A stretch of DNA of 64,000 nt, taken from NCBI GenBank assembly GCA_021234155.1, contig JAJEKV010000052.1:8227358-8291357 (forward strand). Direction: 5' to 3'. Below, one piece after another: positions 47,101-57,663 of the stretch. Positions within the stretch are counted from its first letter, which is position 1; every line of letters begins with the position of its first letter. The notes beneath the pieces were generated by a model. The model had not been told where the DNA came from, searched no databases, and saw only the letters and a list, made by a program, of their open reading frames with translations. Position numbers and translations under genes: made by a program. This DNA comes from Isoetes taiwanensis (Eukaryota; Streptophyta; Lycopodiopsida; Isoetales; Isoetaceae).

Positions 47101-49437
47101 TCAAGTAACTTGCTTCGAGCAGGTTCAAAAAAATTCAAGATCTGTCCGGGAGAACATATCAAACCGCAAAGTGTCCTGCAGTCGACCGTGTAGAAACCCA
47201 AGTGTTTTGTCGTTCGGGCAGTACAAAGGCTCCGGAATGGAGATTTGACTTCGCCATGTCGTCCGAAACAACGAAATTACCCTAGGGACCAAGTTACACG
47301 GTCATTTTTTGCAGCAAAAGAAACACGAACCCTCTACATGGCAGTATTCTGCACCCTCCGCTAAGGCCAATTCACTACGAACGTGTTGGACATGAGCTAC
47401 TTTGGCGCTTCCTAGAGCAGGGGTTGTCTTCTGCCCACGAAACTTGGTCTCCAAGGTAATGTCGATGTTTCGAGTCCGTTGGCAGAGTCAGATCGTAGTT
47501 CCGGGGTGGGAGAGTTGCCCGTTCGTGGCCAGGGACCTTCCAGAGAGGACCTTTGGGTCGAACTGCTTCTGGAAGGTTTTAGGGCTCCGTCTTCTGGCGT
47601 CAATGCCCTCCCACTACCTCATGACATTGTGCAAGATCCTGGTCCAATCTGACTAGGGTATGGCCTCCAAAACGTAAACCACATTGCCTTGCCCGGGTTA
47701 TTGTAGGGTTTACGTTATGGAGGTCGAGTTTTATTTAGTTGCACTTGAGACATGGTCGAGAAGCTGCAGTTGAAAACAAAAAGCAATAGAAACTGACGAA
47801 ATGGGGTTTGGATTTACCGAGGTGTGCTTTCCTACCAATGCTCCTCAGGGGAGGGCAAATGCCAATGCCTCCCTTCCCGGAACCCGGTTTCCCTATCCGA
47901 CCGTTGAATCCACGCTTCAAGTAACTTGCTTCGAGCAGGTTCAAAAAAAATCAAGATCTGTCCGGGAGAACATATCAAACCGCAAAGCATCCTGCAGTCG
48001 ACCGTGTAGAAACCCAAGTGTTTTGTCGTTCGGGCAGTACAAAGGCTCCGGAATGAAGATTTGACTTCGCCATGTCGTCCAAAAAATAAATTACCCTAGG
48101 AACCAAGTTACACGGTCATTTTTTTGCAGCAAAAAGAAACACGAACCCTCTACATGGCGATGTGCGACCCTCCGCTAAGGCCAATTCACTACGAACGTGT
48201 TGGACATGAGCTACTTTGGCGCTTCCTAGAGCAGGGGTGGTCTTCTGCCCACGAAACTTGGTTTCCAGGGTAATGTCGATGTTTCGAGTCCGTTGGCAGA
48301 GTCAGATCACAGTTCCGGGGTGGGAGAGTTGCCCGTTCGTGGCCAGGAACCTTCCAGAGAGGACCTTTGGGTCGAACTGCTTCTGGAAGGTTTTAGGGCT
48401 CCGTCTTCTGGCGTCAATGCCCTCCCACTACCTCATGACATTATGCAAGATCCTGGTCCAATCTGACTAGGGTATGGCCTCCAAAACATAAACCCTGTGC
48501 CTTGCCAGGCTATTGTAGGGTTTACGTTATGGAGGTCGAGTTTTATTCAGTTGCACTTGAGACATGGTCGAGAAGCTGCAGTTGAAAACAAGAAGCAATA
48601 GAAACTGACGAAATGGGGTTTGGATTTACCGAGGCAGGCTTTCCTACCAGTGCTCCTCCGGGAGGGCAAATGCCAATGCCTCCCTTCCCGGAACCCGGTT
48701 TCCCTATCCGACCGTTGAATCCACGCTTCAAGTAACTTGCTTCGAGCAGGTTCAAAAAAATTCAAGATCTGTCCGGGAGAACATATCAAACCGCAAAGTG
48801 TCCTGCAGTCGACCGTGTAGAAACCCAAGTGTTTTGTCGTTCGGGCAGTACAAAGGCTCCGGAATGGAGATTTGACTTCGCCATGTCGTCCGAAACAGCG
48901 AAATTACCCCAGGGACCAAGTTACACGGTCATTTTTTGCAGCAAAAGAAACACGAACCCTCTACATGGCAGTATTCTGCACCCTCCGCTAAGGCCAATTC
49001 ACTACGAACGTGTTGGACATGAGCTACTTTGGCGCTTCCTGGAGCAGGGGTGGTCTTCTGCCCACGAAACTTGGTCTCCAGGGTAATGTCGATGTTTCGA
49101 ATCCGTTGGCAGAGTCAGATCACAGTTCCGGGGTGGGAGAGTTGCCCGTTCGTGGCCAGGGACCTTCCAGAGAGGACCTTTGGGTCGAACTGCTTCTGGA
49201 AGGTTTTAGGGCTCCGTCTTCTGGCGTCAACGCCCTCTATCTACCTCATGACATTGTGCAAGATCCTGGTCCAATCTGACTAGGGTATGGCCTCCAAAAC
49301 GTAAACCCTGTGCCTTGCCAGGTTATTGTAGGGTTTACGTTATGGAGGTCGGGCTTTGGTCCGTTGCACTTGGGACATGGTCGAGCAGCTGCGTTTGAAA
49401 ACACGAGGCAGTAGAAACTGCCAGAATGGGGTTTGGA
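44176..49437. repeat. Tandem array of an approximately 812-bp unit, about 6.5 copies
   Basis: The anchor AATGTCGATGTTT recurs at 44213, 45019, 45832, 46650, 47458, 48272 and 49085 (spacings 806-818). Each unit holds CGAAACTTGG, GAGAGGACCTTTGGGTCGA, GGTTTTAGGGC, CTACCTCATGACATT, a hairpin CCTCCAAAACGTAAACCCT ... AGGGTTTACGTTATGGAGG, and TTGCAGCAAAAGAAACACGA. One strand of every unit encodes a Pro-rich phrase, GFTEAGFPTNAPPGGQMP then MPPFPEPGFPIRPLNPRF, on the plus strand. Units 1-3 (44.2-46.6 kb) differ from units 4-7 by many small indels. Not obviously a gene; frames are broken differently from unit to unit. Confidence 0.95.
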
Positions 49438-49935
49438 TTTAATCTCCTCCTAGTTTTGCAATTAAAAGTCTAGAGCACCTTATGCAGTAGCAAAATTGTT
49501 TGGGATCACTCGGGTTCGCCAATAGATCGAAACTCTGTTATTTCAGTTCTCATGGCTCCCCATGCATGTTTAGAAATGGTCCACCTAGTTATCAAAGAAG
49601 TCGACTACGTTTTGGCCTCCAAAACGTAAACCCTGTGCGTTGCTAGGTTATTGTAGGGTTTACGTTATGGAGGTCGAGTTTTTATTCGATTGCGCTTGAG
49701 GCATGGTCGAAGCTGCGGTTGAAAACAAGAAGCAATAGAAATTGATGAAATGGGGTTTAGATTTATCCTCCTCCCGAAGGTCGCAATTAGAAGTCAAGAA
49801 CACATTTTGTAGTAGCCAATTTTTTCTGAAATGATTCGGGATGCCAATAGATCCAAAGTCCTGTTATTTCAGTTGCCATGGCTCTGCATGCATGTTTGAA
49901 AAAGGTACACGGATCCCAAGTGCAATCGACCACGT
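49289..49935. repeat. Diverged 325-bp derivative repeats at the array end
   Basis: The hairpin segment GGCCTCCAAAACGTAAACCC to TTTACGTTATGGAGG, followed by a new 3' portion (CAATAGATC, CTGTTATTTCAGTT, CATGCATGTTT), is present twice: 49289-49613 and about 49614-49935. The array unit was therefore extended by unrelated sequence and re-duplicated. Confidence 0.8.
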
Positions 49936-50105
49936 TTTGGCCTCCACAACGTAAACCCTACAATAACACGGCAAGGCCGCGGGGTTTGCATTTTGGAGGC
50001 CATACCCTAGCCAGATTGGACCAGGATCTTGCATAATGTCATGAGGTAGTGGGAGGGCGTTGACGCCAGAAGACGGAGCCCTAAAACCTTCGATCTGGCC
50101 CTGGT
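49936..50105 (-). repeat. Inverted copy of part of the 812-bp unit
   Basis: Reads GGCCATACCCTAGCCAGATT, GGACCAGGATCTTGC, AATGTCATGAGGTAGTGGGA, CGCCAGAAGACGGAGCCC: the exact complement, in reverse order, of the region preceding each hairpin in the array. Array and inverted piece together form a large palindromic end. Confidence 0.9.
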
Positions 50106-50344
50106 TCGAGTTGGGGAAGTGTGTGTCAGCTTTTAAGTTCTTCAGATCCCTTTATTCTATTCCTTGCCAAACTCCTCTACCAAAAATTTCAAAGGTTATC
50201 ATATTTCTTGCATAGAGTCCTAGTCATCATGTCCATGTCACCACCATCTAGCCATGTCATCCAAAATTTGCCAACATCACCCAATAAAAAGACCAGAGAT
50301 GGACATCTTTTCATTTTGGCCTAGTCAAAACTTGGCCTTGCTTT
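50106..50344. other. Spacer between inverted unit and minisatellite B
   Basis: Unique sequence with no gene or repeat recognised. Confidence 0.4.
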
Positions 50345-51113
50345 CTTGGCATGCCATGTCACCACTTGGAGTGCCACATGGGCTTCAACATGCCACCTAA
50401 CATGCCAACGTGGCTCAAACATGCCAGCTGCTCCAACATGCCACCTAGGCTCACACATGCCACCTAGGCTCCCACATGCCACATAGTCTCCAATATGCCA
50501 CCTAGCCTTAAACATTCCAAGGTGGCTCAAACATGCCATGTGGGCTCCAACATGCCACCTAGGATCCAACATGCCAAGGTGGCTCAAACATGCCAAGATG
50601 GCTCCAATATGCCACGGGTTCCAACATGCCATCGAACATGCCAAGGTAGCTCAAACATGCCACTTGCGGGCCCCAAAGACTCCACCTAGGCTCAAACATC
50701 CCAAGGCCACCTAGGGCCAACATGCCACCTAGTCTCCAACATGCCACATAGTCTCGAACCCAAATATGCCAAGGTGGCTCAAACATGCCACGTTGGCTCC
50801 AACATGCCACCTAGGCTCTAACGTGCCAAGGTGGCCCAAACATGCCACATGGGTTCCAACATGCTAGCTAGTTGGCTCAAACATTCCAAGGTGGCTCAAA
50901 CATGCCACAAGGGCTCCAACATGCCACCTAGGCTCCAACATGCCACCTAAGATGCCAAGATGCCTCAAACATGCCACGCGGACTCCAACATGCCACCTAG
51001 GCTCAAGCATGCCACCTAGGCTCCAACATGCCACCTAGGCTTCAACGTACCACCAAGGCTCAAACATGCCAAGGTGGCTCAAACATGCCACCTAGGCTCC
51101 AACATGCCACCTA
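50345..51113. repeat. Minisatellite B, same 19-bp unit as A
   Basis: About 40 units of AACATGCCACCTAGGCTCC and its AACATGCCAAGGTGGCTCA variant, more irregular than A, with deletions such as CACCTAACATGCC. Confidence 0.95.
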
Positions 51114-51310
51114 AGTCGATGTTCTGAGTCTATTAGAAGAGCCAATTTATGGATTGCGGGAGATGCCCATTCGTTGCGGAGGACCATATGGAGAGGACAT
51201 TTGAGACAAACTACTTTTCGAAGGTGTTAAGGGTCCATCTTCAAGGCCAACACGTCTCTAAGTGATATACTATGCAAGATCCCGTTCAAAACGACTAATG
51301 ATTGTCTACT
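51114..51310 (+). repeat. Diverged partial copy of the 812-bp unit
   Basis: GTCGATGTTCTGAGTCTATT, GGAGATGCCCATTCGTTGCG, GAGAGGACATTTGAGAC, CTATGCAAGATCCCGTTCAA follow the unit's order at clearly lower identity. It directly follows minisatellite B, as the first array unit directly follows minisatellite A. Confidence 0.8.
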
Positions 51311-52370
51311 TCCACACCAGGTCAAATTTGCATTTTATGCCTTCATGAAATAAATGTGCACGAGCTTCATTTGTTATTATTCAACTTCCATATTAATTCG
51401 TATGATTCGGGTTCAAAGTGAAGTTTGTAATGTGGAATAGGCCTGACCCGCACCAATTTACGCAAAATATGATAAACATTTATGAAATTATCTTGTTCAC
51501 CGATTGCAGAAAGCGCTTAAACACGATCTTCGCAATATACGTAATTGATCCTTGTGAATTTATTTCCTGCAGATTGTTCAAGAACACTTGTTCAGAGGGC
51601 GGCATCAAGGATTTTATCGAAATATAATGGAGTTTTGAAGAGGATTATCATTGTAGATGATAATTCTTGATCTTAGAAATTGGTCCGCTGTCAGTTTCAA
51701 TTGAAAAAAGATGCCAACACATAGAGGTTTCCGACAATCTCTACAAGTTAAATGAACGAGTGGTGCCGCTTCTAAGCTATAAAGTTTTTAATAATGTCAA
51801 TTCATTGGAGGAGTATGGAGTAATCCCTCCGTTTTTGTTGCAGCAAGGTCGTTCGGACATACTCTAGAACTTGTCCATCTCCATCGCTTTTGCTCGTCAT
51901 CCAGTTTGACATTCCCCATTAGGGGCAATTTGGCAATTTCTTATAATATAGGGGCATTTTCATAAGTATCAAGAAATATGGGACATTTTAAAACTTTTTT
52001 GAGTTTAAATATGCATCCAAGCAGTAGTTTAACCAATGGCTTAGATGGATGGCATAGATCTTGATCTCCCTCCTATTCTCTGATTGGCCCTTAGAATTGA
52101 CGGTGGAGATTGGCGGTGAGATCAATGGCTAAGATGTCGATCCATGTCCTGTAATTTCATTGGTTGCCTCAGATTAACACTGTGCCTTGTGTTTTTCCTT
52201 TCCCTCCCTGCCGCCTTGTGTTTTTCCTTTCCCTCGAATGGCTATGGCGCACAGAGGTATCCGACATGCACCTTGTGCATGCTGCCCTGCTTCAGTGGTG
52301 ATCCGACCACAGATCCAGTCCCCTGGTCACACTGGCCGGCCTCCCTGGATTCGACCAGGCCATACACCCC
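51311..52370. other. Unassigned region left of the captured gene pieces
   Basis: Open stretches on the plus strand (KFVMWNRPDPHQFTQNMINI at 51418 on; MILEIGPLSVSIEKRCQHIE from 51667) read like protein but have no recognised family. They might be a further captured fragment. Around 52190-52235, CCTTGTGTTTTTCCTTTCCC occurs twice as a short direct repeat. Confidence 0.35.
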
Positions 52371-52382
52371 ATGTTCGAAGCA

Positions 52383-52826
52383 AAGGAAAAAAAATCAGAC
52401 AATGGGGAGATTCCTTTAACCGTGATCACTTTTGGTGGCCCTAGAGTCGGAAATGACAGATTCAGAGATAGATGCGATGAGCTGAAAGTTAAAACTCTGA
52501 GAATTGTTAACGAGAAAGATATTGTCCCCAAATCGCCAGGTTTTCTGCTGAATGAAAACCTGGGGCCTCTCATAGATTTCTTAGATAATCTGCCATGGAC
52601 GTTTTCTCACGTCGGGGTAGAAATAAAGTTGAGCTCTAATCTGTCGCCATATCTGCAGCCCAGCAGCAATCCGGGAGACAATAATCTGGAAGGGCATCTG
52701 CATCTGATCGATGGGTTCCATGGGCATGGCAGAGAGTTTCGATCTGCCACAGATCGGGATCCTGCTCTGGTGAACAAATCGTGCGGATTTCTGCGTCCGA
52801 ATCTGAAGATTCCGGTGTCCTGGTGA
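52383..52826 (+). pseudogene. Class-3 lipase fragment (phospholipase A1 type), N-terminus and GxSxG missing
   Basis: Frame EIPLTVITFGGPRVGNDRF, ELKVKTLRIVNEKDIVPKSP, FSHVGVEIKLSSNLSPYLQP, NNLEGHLHLIDGFHGHGREF, DPALVNKSCGFLRPNLKIPV, then TGA. This is the C-terminal half of plant lipase_3 phospholipases A1 (plastid/DAD1-like group), which release fatty acids from membrane lipids. The region with catalytic Asp (VNEKDIVP) and His (LIDGFHG) is present. The upstream GHSLG nucleophile elbow is absent; the sequence before 52383 is unrelated. The usual ending (W...N.GMV...DGRW) is also missing. With about 140 residues against the usual 400 or more it cannot be a working enzyme. It lies inside the 17.2-kb transposon and is followed by an unrelated peptidase piece 124 bp downstream. 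Confidence 0.9.
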
Positions 52827-52950
52827 TATGCCGCATGCAAACAGACATCTGTAAACCAGCAGACATCTGGCCGCTCCTTGTTCCCTCCAGAAAAATGCCT
52901 CTGCTTGGCTATGGCGATACCAAATCCGGCAATGGTGCTCTGCCCCTGCG

Positions 52951-53145
52951 GCACATGGAGTAGAGTATGCTTTTGGCGCCCATGAATACTCTGCTAGTTC
53001 CAGAAGCTGCCCTGGATTCGTATTTCGAAAGGGAATATTATTGGAAACAACTGATTTGGAGCTGGATGAGGTAAGAGAATTCATTGAGCATGTGTCTTTG
53101 CGGTATACAATTGATTCTTACCATCTGATTACAAATAACTGCTGT
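52951..53145 (+). pseudogene. PPPDE/DeSI-like peptidase fragment
   Basis: Frame AHGVEYAFGAHEYSASSRSC, PGFVFRKGILLETTDLELDE, VREFIEHVSLRYTIDSYHLI, TNNC matches the core of plant PPPDE (DUF862, deSUMOylating isopeptidase-like) proteins (family form GVEYAFGAHEY...PR.CPGF.FRKSI..GTTDL...EVR.F.E.LA..Y.G.SYHLI.KNCNHF). The C-terminal catalytic Cys context (TNNC) is reached. The upstream His segment is missing, and the sequence departs from the family straight after Cys. About 64 codons without a break. It has the same orientation as the lipase piece, and the two source genes are normally unrelated, so juxtaposition implies capture by the transposon. Confidence 0.88.
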
Positions 53146-54693
53146 TTAGGGTTTCAGCTTACCAACCACAGGCGATTCTTACCGGACTTGTGAGCTAAAA
53201 ATTAACAGAACTCCTATATGCTCGGGGTTTCATATATAGCTCTGTCTGCTACTGGGCCATCTCTGACTTCCAGTACTCCTATTCTGGTTAGTGGTGCCTT
53301 TCAGCCCATATAGGAAAGTTCTTAGTCATCCGCTTTGGTTTTTTGACGTCTAAAATTGGTTGCTTGTTTTATATGCAGCAGGCCATTCGATACAAATGGA
53401 TGCTTTAGATGTTTCTACTGGTCAGGTATCCTTCAAGGCTTTAGATGTTTCTACTGCTTTACATTGTGGCTTTCTTCTTTCAAGGCTGCAAAAAATGGGT
53501 GGAGAGGCTCGCCAAAGCAGGCCTTTTGCACTTTTCCTACTTGTGTCTTCTGCTATAGGCTTAAGATTGGAAAAAAAAATCTCTTTCTGTACGGGTCTTC
53601 TACAGTCGTCTTTAAGATCGAAATAAAAAGCTTCCTTTTTCGAAGTTTGTGTTAAAATTTTGATCTCAAAACTCTGTTAAATTTCGTTGTAACTTCTATT
53701 GCAATTATTGAAATTTGGCCTCTAAAACAGGCCTAAATTTAATGAACTTGGTTGGGTTCAATTCCCAAAAAAGACTTTCTTAGCTGGATATGCTTAGATT
53801 GAATAAACAAGAAAGAATAATAAAATGATGTCTGATGTCATGTTTAAAATAAAATATGATTATATTGCCTTCTAGATTCTAGTGAATACTTGATTTTTTT
53901 TTTTTTTTATTTTTTTTTGAAAATATATGCCACGTATCACTACATGATTGGTTAAAGACAACATTTATTTTTCTTATATGTCATAATAATGCTTTTTTAT
54001 TTAAAAAATAACTTGTAGATTTTATAGTAACTACATACCATATTGTGTAAAAACAATATATGAATTTTTTTCTCAAAAGACTATTGTAGATTTTTTTTGA
54101 AATTACCTATATTTTTATGAGGAAAACAATAATGGAAAACAATGGCACCTTTTAAAAACTACATATGGAGACAAAATATCAACATAGAGAAAATTGGAAA
54201 CATTTGAAAACAACAATTATTTTTAAAATAATACATATGAATTTCTTGAAAATTACATATCATTTTTTGGGAAAACAATGTCGACTTTAAAAAACTACAA
54301 GTGGAGAAAACAAAACAACGATATTGAAAAGGAAAAACAACTATTTTTTTTTTCGGTTTTTCACGTGTACTAATATTTAAACCTACATGTGTTTTTGGAA
54401 GATAAACAACGGCGTGGCTCCTCAAAAAAACAAATCAAAAAAAAAACTACACGTCGAAAAAGTTCGGTAAAAAAAACAAAAAGTGAAAAAAAAGACACGT
54501 TGACAAAAAAACAAAAAAGTGCCAGAAAAACCACCGTGGGATTTTTTGGCAAAAAACCACTGTCTCTTTGTGCAAATCCGGATAAACGGGCCACGTGGAC
54601 TTTTGGGGCCATTTTGGTGTTGTTTTTAGCATAAAACAACACTTCCGCATACAAGTAAAAAAACAAGCGTGGACCAAAAATTGGGTCGGTGTG
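53146..54693. other. Right arm of the 17.2-kb element
   Basis: A possible untranslated or intronic remainder of captured sequence (to about 53650; it includes a twice-repeated GCTTTAGATGTTTCTACTG at 53400-53460). Then very A/T-rich DNA with ACATATG, ACGTG and CACGTG motifs scattered up to the inverted end, comparable to the subterminal region of the left side. No gene. Confidence 0.5.
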
Positions 54694-57003
54694 GGATAAT
54701 GGCCAACATTTCTAGATCATACCTTCGGGTAATTTTGTTCAGGGGAGACAACTTACGAGATATATAAGCACAAACTCGGCCTTCTGCAAACAAGACTCCT
54801 CCTATAGCTTTCCCGGAAGCATCGGTGACTACATGGAAGGGTACATTCATATCGGAATCCTTAAAACGGTGCACTAATCAAAACATCCTTTAACTTTTGA
54901 AAACTTTCGACAACTATCGGTCAATGCAAATCATTCTTCTTACCCAACAAAGAAGTCAAAGGAGCATAATCTTTGCAAATTTAGGAACAAATTTGCGGTA
55001 ATAACTCGCTAATCCCAAGAATGATCTTACCTCCTTCACCGTCTTTGGTGTGGGCCAATCCCTAAGCGCCTCAACCTTAGAAGGGATCGGCTCCAATCCC
55101 TTCTCACGAAATAACATGCCCAAGGTATACCAATCTAGTTTGTGCAAAAGAACACTTAGATAGCTTACCATACAACTTTTCTCGTCGCAAAATAGCTAAT
55201 GTCTGCTTTACATGTTCCACATGCTCCTCTAATGTCCTGGAATATACCAAAATATCATCAAAGAGAACCAATATAAACTTATCCAGGAAAGATCGGAATA
55301 TCTCATTCATTAGACGCATAAAGGTGGCGGGAGCATTTGTCAACCCAAAGGGCATTACAACAAACTCGTAATGTCCGTAGCGTGTCCTAAAGGCAGTCTT
55401 ATAAATATCTGTATCCTTGATCCGGATCTGATGATATCCAGATCGTAGATCAATTTTTGTGAAGTACTTAGCTTGTCCCAACTGGTCAAATAGCTCATCA
55501 ACCCTAGGCAATGCATATCTATTCTTCACTGTAATCTGGTTAAGCATGCGGTAATCAATACACAACCTTAATGTCCCATCCTTCTTTTTAACAAACAAAA
55601 CTGGCGCACCAAATGGAGAAACACTCGGCCGTATAAACCCTTGTTCCAATAATTCCGCTAACTGTTTCTTCAATTCAGCCATCTCTAATGCATGAAATCT
55701 GTATGGTGGCCTTGATGTGGGTTCAGCCCCAGGAACAAGTTCTATCTCATGATCTACCATTCTATGTGGAGGCAATTCCGTTAATTCTTTAGGAAACACA
55801 TCAGAAAACTCATCCAACACTTTCTGGATCTCAGGGGCAATAGGTTGTTCCTGTAACTCTGCAGTACCCAAGAATGAATCTAACAACAATGCACATCCCA
55901 TTCTTATGCAACCATTCTTAATCTGTTTCTTAAAACTTTTCCGGGACAAAGGTGTAACCACTAATGATGAAGGCAATCCTTCCAGCACATACTTATCTCC
56001 ATTAGGACTTTGGCATGTAACTGTTTGCTCTCCGCAATCAATACAAGCTTTATGTGGCCTTAACCATGACATTCCTAGAATAGCATCATATTTCCCTAGG
56101 CTCAATACTTCAAAACTAGTATGGGACTCAAGATCTCCTACTTGGAATTCAAGATTGTCTACCTTAGCATAAGAAGTCTTAATTTTGCCATCAGCCAACT
56201 CCACATATCTAGGATCCCGACTAATCATATTCAAATCTAGTTTCTTTGCTAGCCTTGGGGAGATAAAGCAATGTGTACTACCACAATCAATAAGAAAGAG
56301 AACAGGAACTCCATGAATAATACCTGGAACTCTGATGACCACAGCTTGGTTATCTACACGGCCCTGGTCCACTGCAGCATACATGCACATTCTTTCGACA
56401 GGAGGGTCCATGATTCGAGCAGCCCTAACTTCAACTGCAGGGTTAAGTTGTGCTATAATCCTGTTATCTCCCCTAGCTTGTCCTCTGCCACCCCTACTAT
56501 TGTCCCAAAAACCTCCACGACCACCACGGTTACCTCGGCCTCCATTTCCTCTGCCTTGGCCCCGTCCATAAGTATCACTAGAATTCGACCTGGACCACTG
56601 GTTTGTTTGCCCTCCACGTTGAGAACATGCAGACGAGGCGGTACTATCCATCCACCTTCTCGGACAATCTCGTCCATAATGACCAACTTCTCTGCACCTG
56701 AAGCATCGATTCTCATTAATACACTTTTCCCTGGTTTCATCATTCAAAGGTGCATACATAGGTCGAGATCCTCGACTTTGACCACCCTCCTGCATATTAA
56801 CAGCTTGTGCAGCCATGCCACCCCTGCTAGGGAATCTACCTCTACTTGTAGATCCACCAGTCTGCCATGTGGAAGGAGCTTGTCTCTTCTTAGCATTCTC
56901 CAAGGTTGCCTTCTCAGCTAGATCAGCTTCACGATTCTTAGCAATTCTGAATACCTCCTCCAGATCCTTATAGGACACACCTGACATTGTACTCTTAATA
57001 TCA
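54694..57003 (-). pseudogene. Chromovirus gag 3' end, protease, reverse transcriptase, RNase H start
   Basis: In order on the minus strand: zinc knuckle [14 protein letters not shown] (C-x2-C-x4-H-x4-C, near 56660-56705); aspartic protease [15 protein letters not shown] with DCG replacing D-S/T-G (near 56260-56310); RT from [16 protein letters not shown] to [13 protein letters not shown] and [11 protein letters not shown], with F in the first position of the YxDD box (near 55245). After a frameshift near 55110: EKGLEPIPSKVEALRDWPTP, FLGLASYYRKFVPKF, then RNase H PFHVVTDASGKAIGGVLF and NKITRRYDLEMLAII, where the 17.2-kb element interrupts. At least two stops lie between RT and RNase H. Confidence 0.93.
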
Positions 57004-57005
57004 AC

Positions 57006-57575
57006 CTACAAACCCTTCACAAATCGAGCACAAAGCTTCTCCTTATCCTCAAAAGGACAATGATACTGCAACCTTCTAAACTTTTCATTATATTCGGCCA
57101 CTGTCCCTTTCTGTGTCAGGTCCAAGAACTCATTCATTTTGTCTACTTTGTATCCGGGAGGCATAAAGTGTCCTTCAAAAGCAGTCTTAAACTCTTGCCA
57201 AGTTGCCTGCCCTGCAACCTTATTTATGTCCCGCAAATAATTCTCCCACCATACTCTAGCAAATCCACCCAACATTGCCTGAGCCAATACAGCTTTAACA
57301 GAGTCTTCAGCATTGATGAGTTTAAAATAAAACTCAACCCCACGAAGCCATGAATCCGCATCATCCCCTGTAATATTTTCTCCAGTAAATACTTCCCTCT
57401 TAGTGTCCTTCAGCACCTTCTCCACTGCCTTGTCAGCTGCCGTCTTTTGTTGCGACGCACTCTGCTGCAACACTTGCTGGATAGCCTGCAAGACATCGGC
57501 TACATCAGGGGTTCCACTAGGCCCAGCTCCACCAGCCTGTCCAACTCCTCTTGGGGATCCTCCTGGGGAACTCAT
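57006..57575 (-). pseudogene. Chromovirus gag (capsid part)
   Basis: ATG at 57575 (MSSPGGSPRGVGQAGGAGPS) starts a Gly/Ser/Gln-rich N-terminus, then the Ty3-type capsid: DADSWLRGVEFYFKL, ARVWWENYL, TWQEFKTAFEGHFMPPGYK, LTQKGTVAEYNEKFRRL. A TAG stop after RFVKGL is followed in the same frame by [20 protein letters not shown], so it is a single nonsense mutation within gag rather than the natural end. Assembles the virus-like particle in live elements. Confidence 0.9.
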
Positions 57576-57649
57576 CTCTACAAGAATCTGAAACCATAGC
57601 AAATATCATCAATAATCAAAAATCTTATAATCCACTAACCAGAACCTTT

Positions 57650-57661
57650 GCTCTGATACCA
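57650..57661 (-). promoter_or_regulatory. Primer-binding site, initiator tRNA-Met
   Basis: Minus strand TGGTATCAGAGC lies 2 nt inside the 5' LTR end (LTR ...CACA). It is the standard complement of the 3' end of plant initiator tRNA-Met. Confidence 0.92.
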
Positions 57662-57663
57662 AC

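Noticed and set aside
44474-48828. Minus-strand frames of 70-93 codons repeated in each macrosatellite unit
   Set aside because: They overlap the hairpin and the plus-strand Pro-rich phrase, vary in length with small indels, and have no recognisable domain.
52581-53084. 167-codon minus-strand frame
   Set aside because: It is antisense to the lipase and PPPDE fragments, whose plus-strand frames match known families.
56271-56921. Plus-strand 216-codon frame within the chromovirus
   Set aside because: It is antisense to gag-pol, where zinc knuckle and protease motifs are clear.
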